DNA of 64,000 nucleotides, from contig CM061142.1 of assembly GCA_030789695.1 (NCBI GenBank), positions 154,972,714-155,036,713 on the forward strand, given 5' to 3'. The DNA is from Scilla litardierei. Its lineage: Eukaryota > Streptophyta > Magnoliopsida > Asparagales > Asparagaceae. Numbering within the stretch: the stretch's first letter is position 1; each line of letters begins with the position of its first letter. Made by a program: the position numbers and the translations under genes. Below are positions 1 to 9,883 of the stretch, piece after piece. The notes beneath the pieces were generated by a model, which was given only the letters and a program-made list of their open reading frames with translations, had not been told where the DNA came from and made no database searches.

Positions 1-1799
1 TAGTAGGCCCTTGGACCCTGTGAGGTGTCGTAGTGCACGTACCTAAGTTGTGTACGTGGGCTTGAATGAGCGTGCCCCATAGTATATTGATGCTTGCATA
101 TTGTGTGATATATATATACTCGGAGTTATTCGTGATAGTACGAAGTTGTTGTGTGATAGTAGTTATAGATTTTTGTGGATAGATATACTATACTAGGGAT
201 GCCTGTGTATATAAGAGCTAGCGTTGAAATATCTAAGTTGTGTATGTAGTAAGAGATACTTATAATGGTTGAAATAAAATGATTGGTAAAGCTATGTGTA
301 TGTTAGGTTGTGATAATAATAAGCGTACGTATAGTTAAGTAAGTAGGCCTATTGAGTGACCCGTATATTAGTACGTATGAGTATGTGCTCGTAAATCGAT
401 ATATTTAGTGTTTAGACGTAAGTAGTTACGTTTCGTTGCATGAGTATATAGGTGATATACATATGGTAGTATGATTATAGTTTTGATTGGTATTGCTTGC
501 TTTTACGGGATGTTGCATGTGTGCATACCGTGAGGTATACACGACCATTGCACATCTTAATTATGTATGTGTGGATGTGTTAGTGTACTAATTATAGGTA
601 GTAGGCTATGGTGTGAATATATATGTTACATGTGTGTGATTATACGATGTATACGTATGCGTGTACTAGGGGGGTATTATAAGTATACGTGTGCTGATGT
701 CTGTATTATTATTATGATATATAGAATGATTGAACTACGTGAGTATTGCCTGACTAAATATTAAGTGTGATTGACTATGGTATGTATATGGTTGTATTGG
801 TAGACATATATATATTGGAGTGATATTGGTATAGGTATGAATGCCGTGTTACGTATATAGAATAGTCTGATATGTGTATTGAGTGGGTATACTCTAAGTA
901 TATTGAATGTATGCTTGTAGTTTGAATATAACGATGCTTGATGTATGGAGTGTTTGTGCTTGGTTGTGCTACGCACATGATTGTGGGTCGCTACGACAGT
1001 ATATAGTTATAGGTGTTGGTCTTGTGGTATAGTTATTTACTAAGGACTTGTTGTGTGAACATATGTGTACTAGCTAAAACTAGGTGCATAGATGTGCTAG
1101 TAATATAATGGTATGATTGGTATGCGTAAATGAAATGTTAGCGTGTATGGGAGTGCACCATGCACGGGTAAGTATGTGCTTAGTTATAGGTATGGATGAC
1201 TATGGTATATGTGGCGTGTCGTAAATATAGTTATAGGACCGAATGTGATGTGAATATACGGTGAAATTATTGCATGCATTTGTATGACTATATATGGTGT
1301 AATTATGGTAGTGATGAATGTATATTAGATATGGTGAACTTGATTTAATAATGGTATGGTGTGACTATATGTGTTGAGATGTTTGGTATTGGATGAATAT
1401 TAGAGGGTAGTATACCCTTGATGGTTGTGCATAGGTAGCTACATATAGGTAGAGCGATGATTGTATTGGCTAAGCGTGAAGCTATCTTTATATGAGTATC
1501 TGAAATATTGTTTTGTGTTTAGGTAAGTAGTAGCAGTTATATAAGGGATGTATGTTTATATACCTGATTGAAATACATGTATGAAGTTGACGGACTATAA
1601 TAGGTAAAAGTGTATACGTACGTGAATGTATATATATACGTGTTGGTAATAATAATGTTCGACTACCTAGTGCATATATGAGCACTTGTAATGACTATAC
1701 TTGGTTTGAAATACGATGTGACTTGATTTGGGGTAGTTATTAGAGCGACTAGATGTATTAGAAAGTCCGAGGACGGACTTTATTCTAAGGTGGGGAGGA
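1..1799 (+). mobile_element. Element A: 3' part of the non-coding internal region of a gypsy-type LTR retrotransposon
   Basis: This stretch holds no coding region. It is rich in G, T and A and very poor in C on the plus strand, with many TATGTGTG-like runs. It ends in a purine-rich tract directly before an LTR start at 1800, so it is the 3' end of an element whose 5' half lies left of the window. The same sequence, diverged but collinear, occupies about 33680-35714 inside element D, where it again ends at a purine tract and an LTR. No gag or pol similarity is visible, so A is probably non-autonomous, but only its last 1.8 kb of internal DNA can be seen. Confidence 0.75.
1762..1799 (+). other. 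Element A: hairpin and polypurine tract before the 3' LTR
   Basis: AAAGTCCG (1762-1769) and CGGACTTT (1774-1781) are a perfect inverted repeat around AGGA. The purine-rich run AAGGTGGGGAGGA follows and abuts the LTR start at 1800. A purine tract at this position primes plus-strand DNA synthesis in LTR retrotransposons. The same hairpin-plus-tract arrangement occurs before the 3' LTRs of C, D and E. Confidence 0.75.
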
Positions 1800-2386
1800 T
1801 GTAACGACCACTTTTCGTCGTACGTTTTTCGTGCACATGCTTTTGGCCGTGCACGTGTTTATTTTAGAATATATTTGTTTGTGAACACTTTTGTGTGATA
1901 TGCCGTTGCGAACGTCTCTGAGAGTATTAAATGGTGGCACTATATTGGAACGACGTTCTCGAGTCGTTTTTCCACAGTTTGATCTTACTCGATGAGACGT
2001 GACGATTCTCACGCTTGACGGGAGACGCTTCTATTTTTAGTTTCATCGTCCGACGTCGAAATTGAGATCCGTCTTCTTAGTTAGCTCACATTCATCGCCA
2101 CGAGCACCACGATATTTATTTTATAATTTTTGGAGTTTATTTGACCACTTTTATAATTTTTTACAAGTTTTATAATATTTTTAATAATTTATTTTTAAAT
2201 TAATTTCGGCCAAATAAAATTTATTTGAGTTTTAAACGTTTTAAAGAATTTTTGAGCCAATTTCCAGCTCATTTGGACTAGGTCAAACCCTTGGATAAGT
2301 TAGAATAGTTTAAATTCAAATTTCAAATCGTTTTGAACTTCTAATCCTATTAGATTTAGCCCTAGACCAAGTCAACCCACCTATAC

Positions 2387-2393
2387 TATATAA
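2387..2393 (+). promoter_or_regulatory. Element A LTR: TATA box
   Basis: TATATAA lies about 590 bp into the LTR, followed by a C-rich stretch resembling a plant 5' leader. LTR promoters normally sit here, with transcription starting some 30 bp downstream. No other good TATA box is near. Confidence 0.55.
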
Positions 2394-3556
2394 GCAACCC
2401 CTAGCAAGTCCTATTTTCACAAGAAATTAGCCCTAGCCTCTTCCAAACTCATTTTGGACGTTGCGACGAATCGTCGCAACGTTGCGACGTTCAGCCCCCG
2501 CACGACCGAAGAAAACCCCCGCAATCCCCCGCTCCGACCGAGGGCAAGCTCCGCATCCGCCCCGTCCGCACCGCTGCAGCAACCCCCGCCCCGTTCCCCC
2601 GCTTGACCGATGGATCCCCTCGGTCTGACCGAGAAGCACAGCCCGCATCGCTGCTTCTCCGCATCCCCGCTCCGCACCAAGCCCCCGCTCAGCGCCCGCA
2701 CCGTTCACCTACATCTCTCCGTGCCCGACCGGCCCGCATCTCCGCATCGACCGCTGCTCCGCAACGTTGCAGCCGTCGCAACGTTGCAGCGTTGCGCTCC
2801 CCGCATCCAACCCGCACGACCGATGGCCTCCCCCGCTCCGACCGAGAGACCCAGCTTCCGCCCGCTGCTGCGACCGACCAAGCGCTGTGCAGCACCCGTT
2901 CCCCAGTGTCTGACCGAGCCACACCCCCGCATTTGGCTGTGTACGACCGATGGCCAATCGTCGCAACCCCGCATCCGTCGCACCACTTGCCTCCGTGGGC
3001 CCCCCAAGTTCTCCAGAGGTATTGTGGGTTCCCCAAAGGTCCCTAGGACTACTGTGGGCCCCACCTAGGTGCTTGCTCTTCAAGGATCCGTCGCGTACGA
3101 CGTCGTCGCATGTCGTAGCCCGTCGTCGCACGTGCGAGCTTTGGAATCTGGAACCGTCGCTCCGGTTGAAGCTCTGAATTTTCCAGCGAGGAATATATTT
3201 TGGAATCAGGACTTGGAGCGCGTTCTTTTATTCCAACCCCCGGCGTCGCTACCCGACGCCGGTTAGCTTTCGCGTCGTGTTGAGGTAACGTTTTGCACCC
3301 CTAGGACCCCAACCCAATTGCATGCTAATCAAGACAAAAATCAGTATTTTTAAAGTATTTTAAATGTTTTAAATTCACTAATGAAGATTAATAATATGGA
3401 CTTTAGGCCGGTGGACTTGTGCACGTAGGATAAATGTGATTTTTGGACTCATTGGACGGTGTGCTCAGACGTCGTACTTGCAGGCAAGTGAAACTTGCCA
3501 ACTCTTGTGTAGGGCCATGTTTTTAGGCCACTTACTTGCTTTTAGCGTAAAAGAGA

Positions 3557-4429
3557 CTAGTCAGTGAAATGATAGCTGGCTAGACGCCTACTTGATCTAG
3601 TTTGACAACGAAACTAGATCCGTCACCTAAATGATCTAGCTTGACAACGAAGCTAGATCCAACCCTTAAACTTGTCATTCATGCATGCTAAACTGTCACG
3701 TTTACTTTTCTTACTTGTACGCTTTACTACTTGCCATGCCATGCCATCCATGCATTGATTGTTGCATCGTAGCACACGCTACATTACTTGTACTCCTTGA
3801 ATACTACTTCCGGGGGAAACGGGCCTCATGTGTTGGTCAAAAGCCAATGCCCGGTTCCCTGGACCGGCTAGGTGCACCCCTACGCCATACTTGTTTACAC
3901 ACTTCCTGGCTCGTGGTCCAGAAGCGAGCATTCCAAGTTCGGGGGTAAGGCCCTGGCTCGACACACGTGGAGGGGTAGGGATAAACGATCACTTGAGCTA
4001 GGAGCTGGCCGTGCAGCCACTCTAGCCAAAAGGCGGAATCTCTGTGCACGAGGTGCTTACTTTCCTTGCCTTGTACTTGTCTTGTGAATGCCATGCCATG
4101 CTCGTACTGTACTTTACTTTACTTTACCTGTTGCACTCATACTTTAAACTGCCATGACATCGCATCCATGCTAGAACTGCTAGGTTGCTTTACTTTTACC
4201 CACTTGTAGTTTCCTTGCACAAGTCTCCCAGACTTGCTGACATGTGCCCCTTGCTCTTTTGGGTGTCACATGTTAGACCTGAGCCAGAGATCGTTGCTGT
4301 GTACGTGATGAGTTGCTGACGCTGAGTCCGAGTCCATGATTGCCCAGGAGGATTTTGGTGGACACCGGTGACCATGCTTTGAGTTTTGTTGAGCTTTAGG
4401 CCTTTTGTTAGTTGTTGGTGCGTAGCACC
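3557..4429 (+). other. Element A LTR: ordered array of conserved stem-loops
   Basis: In order: SL1 3557-3583 (8-bp stem with one wobble, loop TGAAATGATAG); SL2a 3594-3620 and SL2b 3633-3659 (10-bp perfect stems, loop GACAACG); SL3 3902-3924 (CTGG/CCAG around CTCGTGGT); SL4 4220-4236 (CAAGTCT/AGACTTG); SL5 4238-4275 (TGACATGTG with CACATGTTA); SL6 4417-4429 (GGTGC GTA GCACC). The same order and loops recur in D and E. The array lies in LTR sequence expected to be transcribed, so it may fold in the RNA leader. What it does is not known; packaging, dimerisation or translation control are guesses. Confidence 0.6.
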
Positions 4430-4710
4430 GTTGTTTTGTACTGTATACTTTTGTTGGCCATGTTTGGGCCTTTAAACTCTTTTTCTTTTCAGCCTGGTGG
4501 CTTTTTCTGTGATGTTGAAACTTATTTTATGGATATTCTGAGATATCTCTTTTGTCTCATTTAAATATTATTATCTTTGTTTCGTTCGCGTTGCAAGGAC
4601 CTGCAGTTTAAATTTGATCGACGCTTATCGGACTTGCAGCTTTGTAGCTTCAAGTCTGAGTGGACCTTCTCACGCTTCGCCTCCATATTTTTGGGAAGCG
4701 GGGCGTGACA

Positions 4711-6179
4711 TTCTTTCAACAGTTCATCCCTAATGTCACCTGATGGCACACAGATCATGTTCCCAAAACGCAGAGATCCATCTTCATGAACACAGAAATC
4801 ATTACGAAGTCTGGCTTCTGTCTGCTCGCGAATCTTCTTCAACTTCGCATCCCCAGACTGAGCTGCCTTGATCCTCTCAATTAAATCAGATTGAACCTGC
4901 AAGTTCATCATCAGCACCGAGGAACCAGGTAAGACAACTTCAATGTCCAACTGTCGAATATCACCCCGAAGTTCCCTCTGAACTGTCAACATCATTACTG
5001 TCGGCATACGACTAAGAGCATCAGGCACTACGTTGACTTTCCCAGGGTGCTATTAGAGGTCGACATCATAATCAGCCTCAACTTGAGCCATCTGTGCTGC
5101 CTCATATTCCTCTCTTTCTGAGTGAACACGTACTTCAAACTCTTGTGATCTGTGTATATCTTTACACGTTCACCCAGAAGAAAATGCCTCCACAACTTCA
5201 ATGCAATCGCCGCTGCTGCTAAGTCCAAGTCATGCGTATGATAGTTCCTCTCATGAGTCTTCAACAATCTAGAAGCATAAGCTACTACCCTACCATGCTG
5301 ATGGAGAACACATCCTAATCCTCTGCCTGACACATCACAGTAAATCTCATATCCACCCGATCGGTCTGGAATCATTAGGACATGTACAATGATCAATCTA
5401 TGCTTCAGTTCATCAAATGCTCGCTGACATTCCTCTGACCAATTGTAAGAAACATTCTTCTTGGTAAGATGAGTCATTGGTGCAGCGATCTTAGAAAAAT
5501 CCTTGATGAACTTCTTGTAGTGCCCAGCCAATCCCAAGAAACTTCTAATCTCTGTTACTGACTTAGGAACTGGCCACTTCTCTACTACAGCAACCTTCTC
5601 CAGATCTACAGCTATCCCATCTCCGATACAGCATGTCCCAGAAAAGCAACCTTGGTCAGCCAAAATTGGCACTTGCTATACTTAGCATATAACTGGTGCT
5701 GTCTCAGAGTCTCCAGGACTATCCTCAGATGCTCAGCATGATCTTCCTCTGATCTCGAGTACACCAAGATATCATCTATGAAGACGACCACAAACTTATC
5801 CAGATACTCATAGAAGACTTGGTTCATCAACCTCATGAATGTGGCTGGTGCATTAGTAACACCGAAAGGCATCACTAAGAACTCATAATGACCATATCGG
5901 GTTCTAAATGCAGTCTTTGGAACATCTGATCCTATGACCTTCACCTGATGATACCCGCTTCTCAAATCCAGCTTTGAATACACACGAGATCCACCCAGCT
6001 GATCAAAGATGTCATCAATCCTGGGGGAGAGGATACTTGTTCTTCACATTAACTTTATTCAACTCCCGGTAGTCGATGCACATCCTTTGAGATCCATCAT
6101 TCTTGTTCACCAAAAGTACTGGCGCACCCCATGGTGAAACACTTGGCTGAATTAAACCATGCTCTGACAAATCCTTCAA
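4711..6179 (-). pseudogene. pol: Element B: reverse transcriptase and RNase H, truncated
   Basis: Reverse transcriptase copies element RNA into DNA, and RNase H removes the RNA strand. On the minus strand, about 6120-5612 encodes the RT core with conserved YRELN-like and [13 protein letters not shown] stretches, [13 protein letters not shown] and the catalytic motif FIDDILVYS. About 5640-5050 encodes the RT connection and RNase H (motifs [20 protein letters not shown]). A frameshift near 6020, another near 5640 and one near 5045 split it into three frames. Reading ends at 4711, where element A interrupts it in the linker before integrase. The stop just before the RT (6180-6182) is TAG where relatives have a glutamine, consistent with CAG to TAG decay. 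Confidence 0.87.
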
Positions 6180-6761
6180 CTAACTACGAAGCTCAGCTAA
6201 CTCTGGAGGAGCCATATGGTATGGAGCCTTCGTAATCGGTTGAGTGCCTGGAATCAGATCGATGGTGAACTCCAATGATCTATCCGGAGGAAGTCCATAG
6301 ATATCATTTAGAAAGACATCAGGAAAATCCCGGACTACCCTCGGTAATACATGTTCAGCATCCATCTCCATCATCACTTCTACGGGACTGGCCTTAAACT
6401 TCAATGGTCCAAGGGAACAACTACCACTAAGAAACTCAAACTCTGGATGATCCGGAATCCGAAACACTATCTTCCTGAGCCTACAATCTATAGTGGCATA
6501 GAACATCCCTAACCAGTCAATCCCAAACACTGCTTCAAAATGAGGCATCTCCATCACTAAGGCATACAGCCTACGTCCACAAATCTCAACAGGACACTGT
6601 CGGTATCCCGAAGAACTGCGGATCACTCCATTCCCTATATGGATGTTCCAACTAGAAGCAAAGGAGTCTACTACTAATGAATTCTTAGTCACAAACTGTT
6701 GAGACAGGAAGCAATGGGATGTTCCCGAATCGAATAATGACAAGGCAGGGAAGAAGCTACT
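6180..6761 (-). pseudogene. Element B: aspartic protease region
   Basis: Retroviral-type aspartic proteases cut the gag-pol polyprotein. The active-site motif LFDSGTSH lies at the start of the reading frame (near 6735), followed by the family's hydrophobic IDWLGM motif, which includes the second conserved region. The tail (DRSLEFTIDL, APYHMAPPEL) is the usual protease-to-RT linker of gypsy elements. The reading frame opens without an ATG because protease is normally released from a polyprotein. The reading frame upstream is separated by an AT-rich, stop-containing spacer (6762-6885). Confidence 0.83.
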
Positions 6762-6885
6762 CTAATGACAACTAAGAGGATAAACATAAACTAACATAAG
6801 AATCTAAACATCCTAATCACAACCACAAACATAACATACTATAATAAAAATAACAAAGCATTCAACTCTGAAAAGAAATAGGTAC
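6762..6885 (-). other. Element B: intron-like spacer between gag and protease
   Basis: The minus strand leaves gag at ATC ACT G, then has GTACCT, about 120 AT-rich bases with stops, and CATTAG before protease coding resumes. Element E has a spacer at the same place with GT...AG borders. Here the joined frame would be off by one base, which an indel in this decayed copy could explain. Splicing is an inference. Confidence 0.35.
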
Positions 6886-8029
6886 CAGTGATAACAAGAC
6901 CGGTGTCCTCTGTCTCGACAGCTGTCATAGTGAAAGCCTGACGCCTCGGTGCCGCTCTCCTAGGGGGCTGCTGCTGCTGTGGAGGCCTAGGTGGCCCTCT
7001 CTGAGTCACTGCACCAGGCGCTGGTGGAGCTGGCAGTGGAAGTCTCTGTGGAGCCGGCGGAAGGGTCCTCTGCTGTTGCTGCACAGGCCGAACTGCCACT
7101 GGTGCCCCAGGACCTGAAGTCTGTCCCTGCTGAGGACACTGCATATTGATGTGCCCAGACTAACCATAGGCAAAACACCGTCCATGCCTAAACCTGTAAT
7201 CTCGCTGCTCATGTCCAGTCTTTCCACAAAATCCACAGGACTGAAGCTGCTGTGATGCTGGTGGAGCTCCAGGCCTCCTAAACTGGGTGGTCTGAGTGGG
7301 TCTCGAGAAACTCCTCTGCTGACCCGCATGGCACCTCTCAGATGCTGCTGGACCTCTACCCACACTCTTTAGGTGCGTCTCATGCATCCTGGCCGCCTCC
7401 AGTATGGCATTGTAAGTAAGCAACACCCCAGTCGACATCGCTGCTCTGAACTCGGGGTCTAGCCCCATCCTGAATCGCTTAGCTCTGGTGGCCTCTGACT
7501 GCACCAACTCCGGAGCAAACTTGCTCAATAATGAGAACTCTGCATCATAAGCATCAATGCTCAGTCTACTCTGAGTTAAGTGCTCAAACCTCAACCGCAG
7601 CTCATCCTTCTTCGTATCTGGCAGGTACTGAGCCTCAAACAACTCTCTAAACTTCTCCCACGAGATCGGTTTAGTCAAATGCAACTCCTGAGCATCCCAC
7701 CAATCTCGTGCATGATGTGTCAGCTGTCTCTTCGCGGCATCCACCCACTTATCCCTCGGGTATCCATTAGCCTCTAGATCGTCCTCAGAATGCCTAATCC
7801 ACTTGTCCACCTCCAGAGGACTCTCCTTGCCCGAAAAGGACCTCGGGTGCAAAGCTCTAAACTGCCTGATACCCACTGGATTCTATGGCGTACCACTAGC
7901 CACCATATCCTCCATCTGCTGCATGTGCTCCAGAATCCCTATCAGAATCTTCCCCATCAAGGAAGCCTCAGAAGAAGCAGCATCAGAAGCATGGGTCCTG
8001 TTCTCGGATGATCCATTCCCAGGATCCAT
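6886..8029 (-). pseudogene. gag: Element B: gag (capsid and nucleocapsid)
   Basis: Gag packages the element RNA. The likely start is the ATG at 8029-8027, 128 bp inside the LTR border. An in-frame TAG at 7885-7883 and another at 7162-7160 interrupt one continuous frame. The central part has the retrotransposon gag signature (KWVDAAKRQL, ARDWWDA, WEKFRELFEAQYLP, DAYDAEFSLL). Two CCHC-like zinc knuckles follow: CGFCGKTGHE, whose final cysteine is a tyrosine, and CFAYG, whose second cysteine is a tyrosine and which is then broken by the second stop. A proline/glutamine-rich tail and AFTMTAVE lead to the protease spacer. The same AFTMTAVE motif is present in E. Confidence 0.87.
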
Positions 8030-8938
8030 TCTGCAAGAATGAATAGGGAAACAACATTCAGTACCAAAATTGCGAATTATAACGTTGGAGCTTACTTGTA
8101 CTATTCTTACGTGTATCGCAGTGTGAGCTGACCTGCATTGGGCCACCACAAAAACTTGTCACGCCCCGATCACCCAAGTACGGGGGCGTATTTGACGAGG
8201 TCGCCATAGTATTCAGACTCAGGCTTCGAGCCCTCTTATCTAAATACTGCTAGGCATTTTTTGTGGTTTAATATAAAATAAATGAGCAGGCCACTGCAAT
8301 AACACTGGAATAGTACACAGAGACAAGAAAAGTGCTCCAACAGAAATTACAACGCAGTACTGAAAAGTAAATACATCAACACTAAAGTTACATTACATCA
8401 CATAAGTACATATACATACATACATCATCATCTGTACAACGAGGGTACTAAAAGCGGGTACAACAAAAGGGAAACCCCCAGCCCAAAAGTACAAAAGTAC
8501 ACACTCGGTACAACGCACCCACTAGTCTAACCCCGGGAAATCTAACTGTACAAAGTCTCCTGAATGCTCTACCTCGGTAGCACTGGCACCGACCTCCGGC
8601 TCCTGAACACCCGAAGACTGCTCGGGACTCGCACCTGTAAACCACGGAATGGGACACGTTAACGCGTGACCCGGTAGAAACTCCTAACACTCTAGTAGAA
8701 CACAGTTTTAGAACTGGTCTTCCTAACTAACTAACTAACTACAAGTGTCACATCATCACATGTTCGCAGAAATTAAAAACAGAGTGCAAGTACTGAAAGT
8801 AAACAACAGTGAGCAGAACTGAAGTAATAAATGATTAAATTAAATAAATTAAAATTGTGGTTCTGTATTTGGAACCCGGATAAACCATAGGTTGCTAAGA
8901 GAGCGGACTTCACCCAGGGTGGGTGAAAAGTGGTACCA

Positions 8939-8961
8939 CTCCAGCGACACGAGCACTGGAG
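8939..8961 (-). other. Element B LTR: stem-loop with CTCGTG loop
   Basis: CTCCAG and CTGGAG pair around a loop that on the sense (minus) strand contains GCTCGTG. A, C, D and E have CTCGTG between CTGG and CCAG at a comparable place (about 0.8 kb before the LTR end in A, B, D and E; about 1.2 kb in C). The stem is different but still pairs. Confidence 0.5.
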
Positions 8962-9276
8962 AGGCCTCTCGTAACTCCGTACCCGACTGGACAAGGTACC
9001 AGAGTGAGAATCATCTCGGTTTTTCTGTCGGATAAACGGAGAAAACCATCATTTACCGTCCAGGTGCGTCACGAGCGCATCGGCGGCCTCTCTAACTCTA
9101 GTCAACTCTCCCTTCCGGGAGTGACGTAGTGAGTGAGAAATCATACTACGTCCTCTCCTTAACACCTACCATTTATCCGTGTTTCCCCCCAAACCCACAT
9201 CTGGCGTCTCACCCATTTCAAGAATGGAACGAGAACACCGATGTCAACTCTCAACCTCACTCTCAGGTTTAAACAT

Positions 9277-9281
9277 ATTAC
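9277..9281. repeat. Target-site duplication of element G, left
   Basis: ATTAC directly before the 5' LTR of G; the same five bases follow the 3' LTR at 15982-15986. Confidence 0.95.
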
Positions 9282-9401
9282 TGTTATGAATAGGCCCATG
9301 AGGCCCATTGGGTATCCGGCCCACCATTGAAAGCTATAAATAAGTGGGTAGGGGGGCTCTTAACCCCCTACACCTATTTCCCTACTTTTCCCTTCATAAC
9401 A
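9282..9401 (+). repeat. Element G: 5' LTR
   Basis: 120 bp, starting TGTTATGAATAGGCCC and ending TTCATAACA, with a TATA box in the middle. The LTR is very short, typical of some copia lineages. Confidence 0.95.
9335..9342 (+). promoter_or_regulatory. Element G 5' LTR: TATA box
   Basis: TATAAATA, 53 bp into the LTR; the same octamer is at 15915-15922 in the 3' LTR. It is well placed for a promoter driving the element RNA. Confidence 0.65.
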
Positions 9402-9413
9402 CGTTATCAGCAC
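9402..9413 (+). other. Element G: presumed primer-binding site
   Basis: CGTTATCAGCAC directly follows the 5' LTR. Element F has the same bases at the same place. The position is that of a tRNA primer site, but the sequence is not the usual complement of initiator methionine tRNA, and I cannot name the tRNA. Confidence 0.5.
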
Positions 9414-9816
9414 GATCACGCTCGTTGGAAAAGGCGGCGACGTGCGAGGAAGGAGATCCATCAACCGCTCAGTCTAAGAAGATCGTAATCTTTTCAACGG
9501 GGAGCGAAAAGGTCATCCTTCACCAACAGTCGTCTAGATTCCCTCGTCGAATCTAGAGGTAAATATCAAAACCTTTTAGATTTAAACTTGCGTTTCACGT
9601 AGATCTGCATGCTTTAGGATCAAAAAGTTTAAAAACACGGTAAAAATCACATTTTTATTTAGATCCGCATGTCTAAAAACAATAAAAATCAGTTTTTTAG
9701 AGATCTAAATGCTTGAAAAATCTGTTTTTTACCCCCCAACCTTGATCCATACACCGCACGACCGAAGGGCGAAACGTCGGCGCTCCACAAGCGCTGCAGG
9801 TGGCTAAGGCCGCGGC

Positions 9817-9883
9817 GGCCGCGGCCGGCTCGCCGCTGTGGTGGCCGCGGCCGGCTCGCCGCTGCGGTGGCCGCGGCCCGCAG
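9817..9883 (+). repeat. Element G leader: 26-bp G/C-rich tandem repeat
   Basis: Two nearly identical 26-bp units at 9817-9842 and 9843-9868 start GGCCGCGGCCGGCTCG, and a third, diverged unit follows. CCGCGG and GGCCGGC are self-complementary, so strong secondary structure is likely. Element F has a different G/C-rich hairpin array at a similar distance from its 5' LTR. Confidence 0.75.

Larger units (their letters stand above)
1800..4710 (+). repeat. Element A: 3' LTR
   Basis: The LTR starts TGTAACGACC right after the polypurine tract and ends GGGGCGTGACA, the terminus also seen in D, E and (reverse complemented) B. The length is 2911 bp. At 4711 the sequence switches abruptly to the minus-strand pol of element B, so A was inserted into B. 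The expected 5-bp duplication (TTCTT at 4711-4715) cannot be checked because the left flank is outside the window. Inside are a TATA box, a C-rich leader-like stretch (about 2460-3260) and a stem-loop array (3557-4429). The open reading frames in the C-rich stretch overlap in several frames and look compositional. Confidence 0.87.
4711..8156 (-). mobile_element. Element B: internal region of a minus-strand Ty3/gypsy (Tekay/Del-like) element
   Basis: Reading on the minus strand, gag begins near 8029, followed by protease, reverse transcriptase and RNase H, and the sequence is cut at 4711 by element A. The gag-protease-RT-RNase H order is that of Ty3/gypsy. The missing integrase and 3' LTR must lie left of A, beyond the window. 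The segment just inside the 5' LTR reads, on the minus strand, TGGTGGCCC followed by GCAGG, also found just inside the LTRs of C, D and (less exactly) E. All genes carry stops or frameshifts, so this copy is dead. Confidence 0.9.
8157..9281 (-). repeat. Element B: 5' LTR, inner part (interrupted by G)
   Basis: In plus orientation it begins TGTCACGCCCC, the reverse complement of the GGGGCGTGACA terminus of A and E. It is broken at 9281 by element G and resumes at 15987; joined length is about 2.8 kb. Inverted repeats at 9123-9130/9145-9152 (GACGTAGT/ACTACGTC) and 8939-8944/8956-8961 (CTCCAG/CTGGAG, loop containing the complement of CTCGTG) appear in the same order as the stem-loops of A, D and E, though with different stem sequences. 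Confidence 0.85.

Noticed and set aside
2417..3266. Several overlapping open reading frames of 65-152 codons on both strands in the LTR of A
   Set aside because: They occupy C-rich sequence in up to five frames at once and have low-complexity Pro/Arg/Ser-rich products; A has only one visible LTR, so no second copy can support them.
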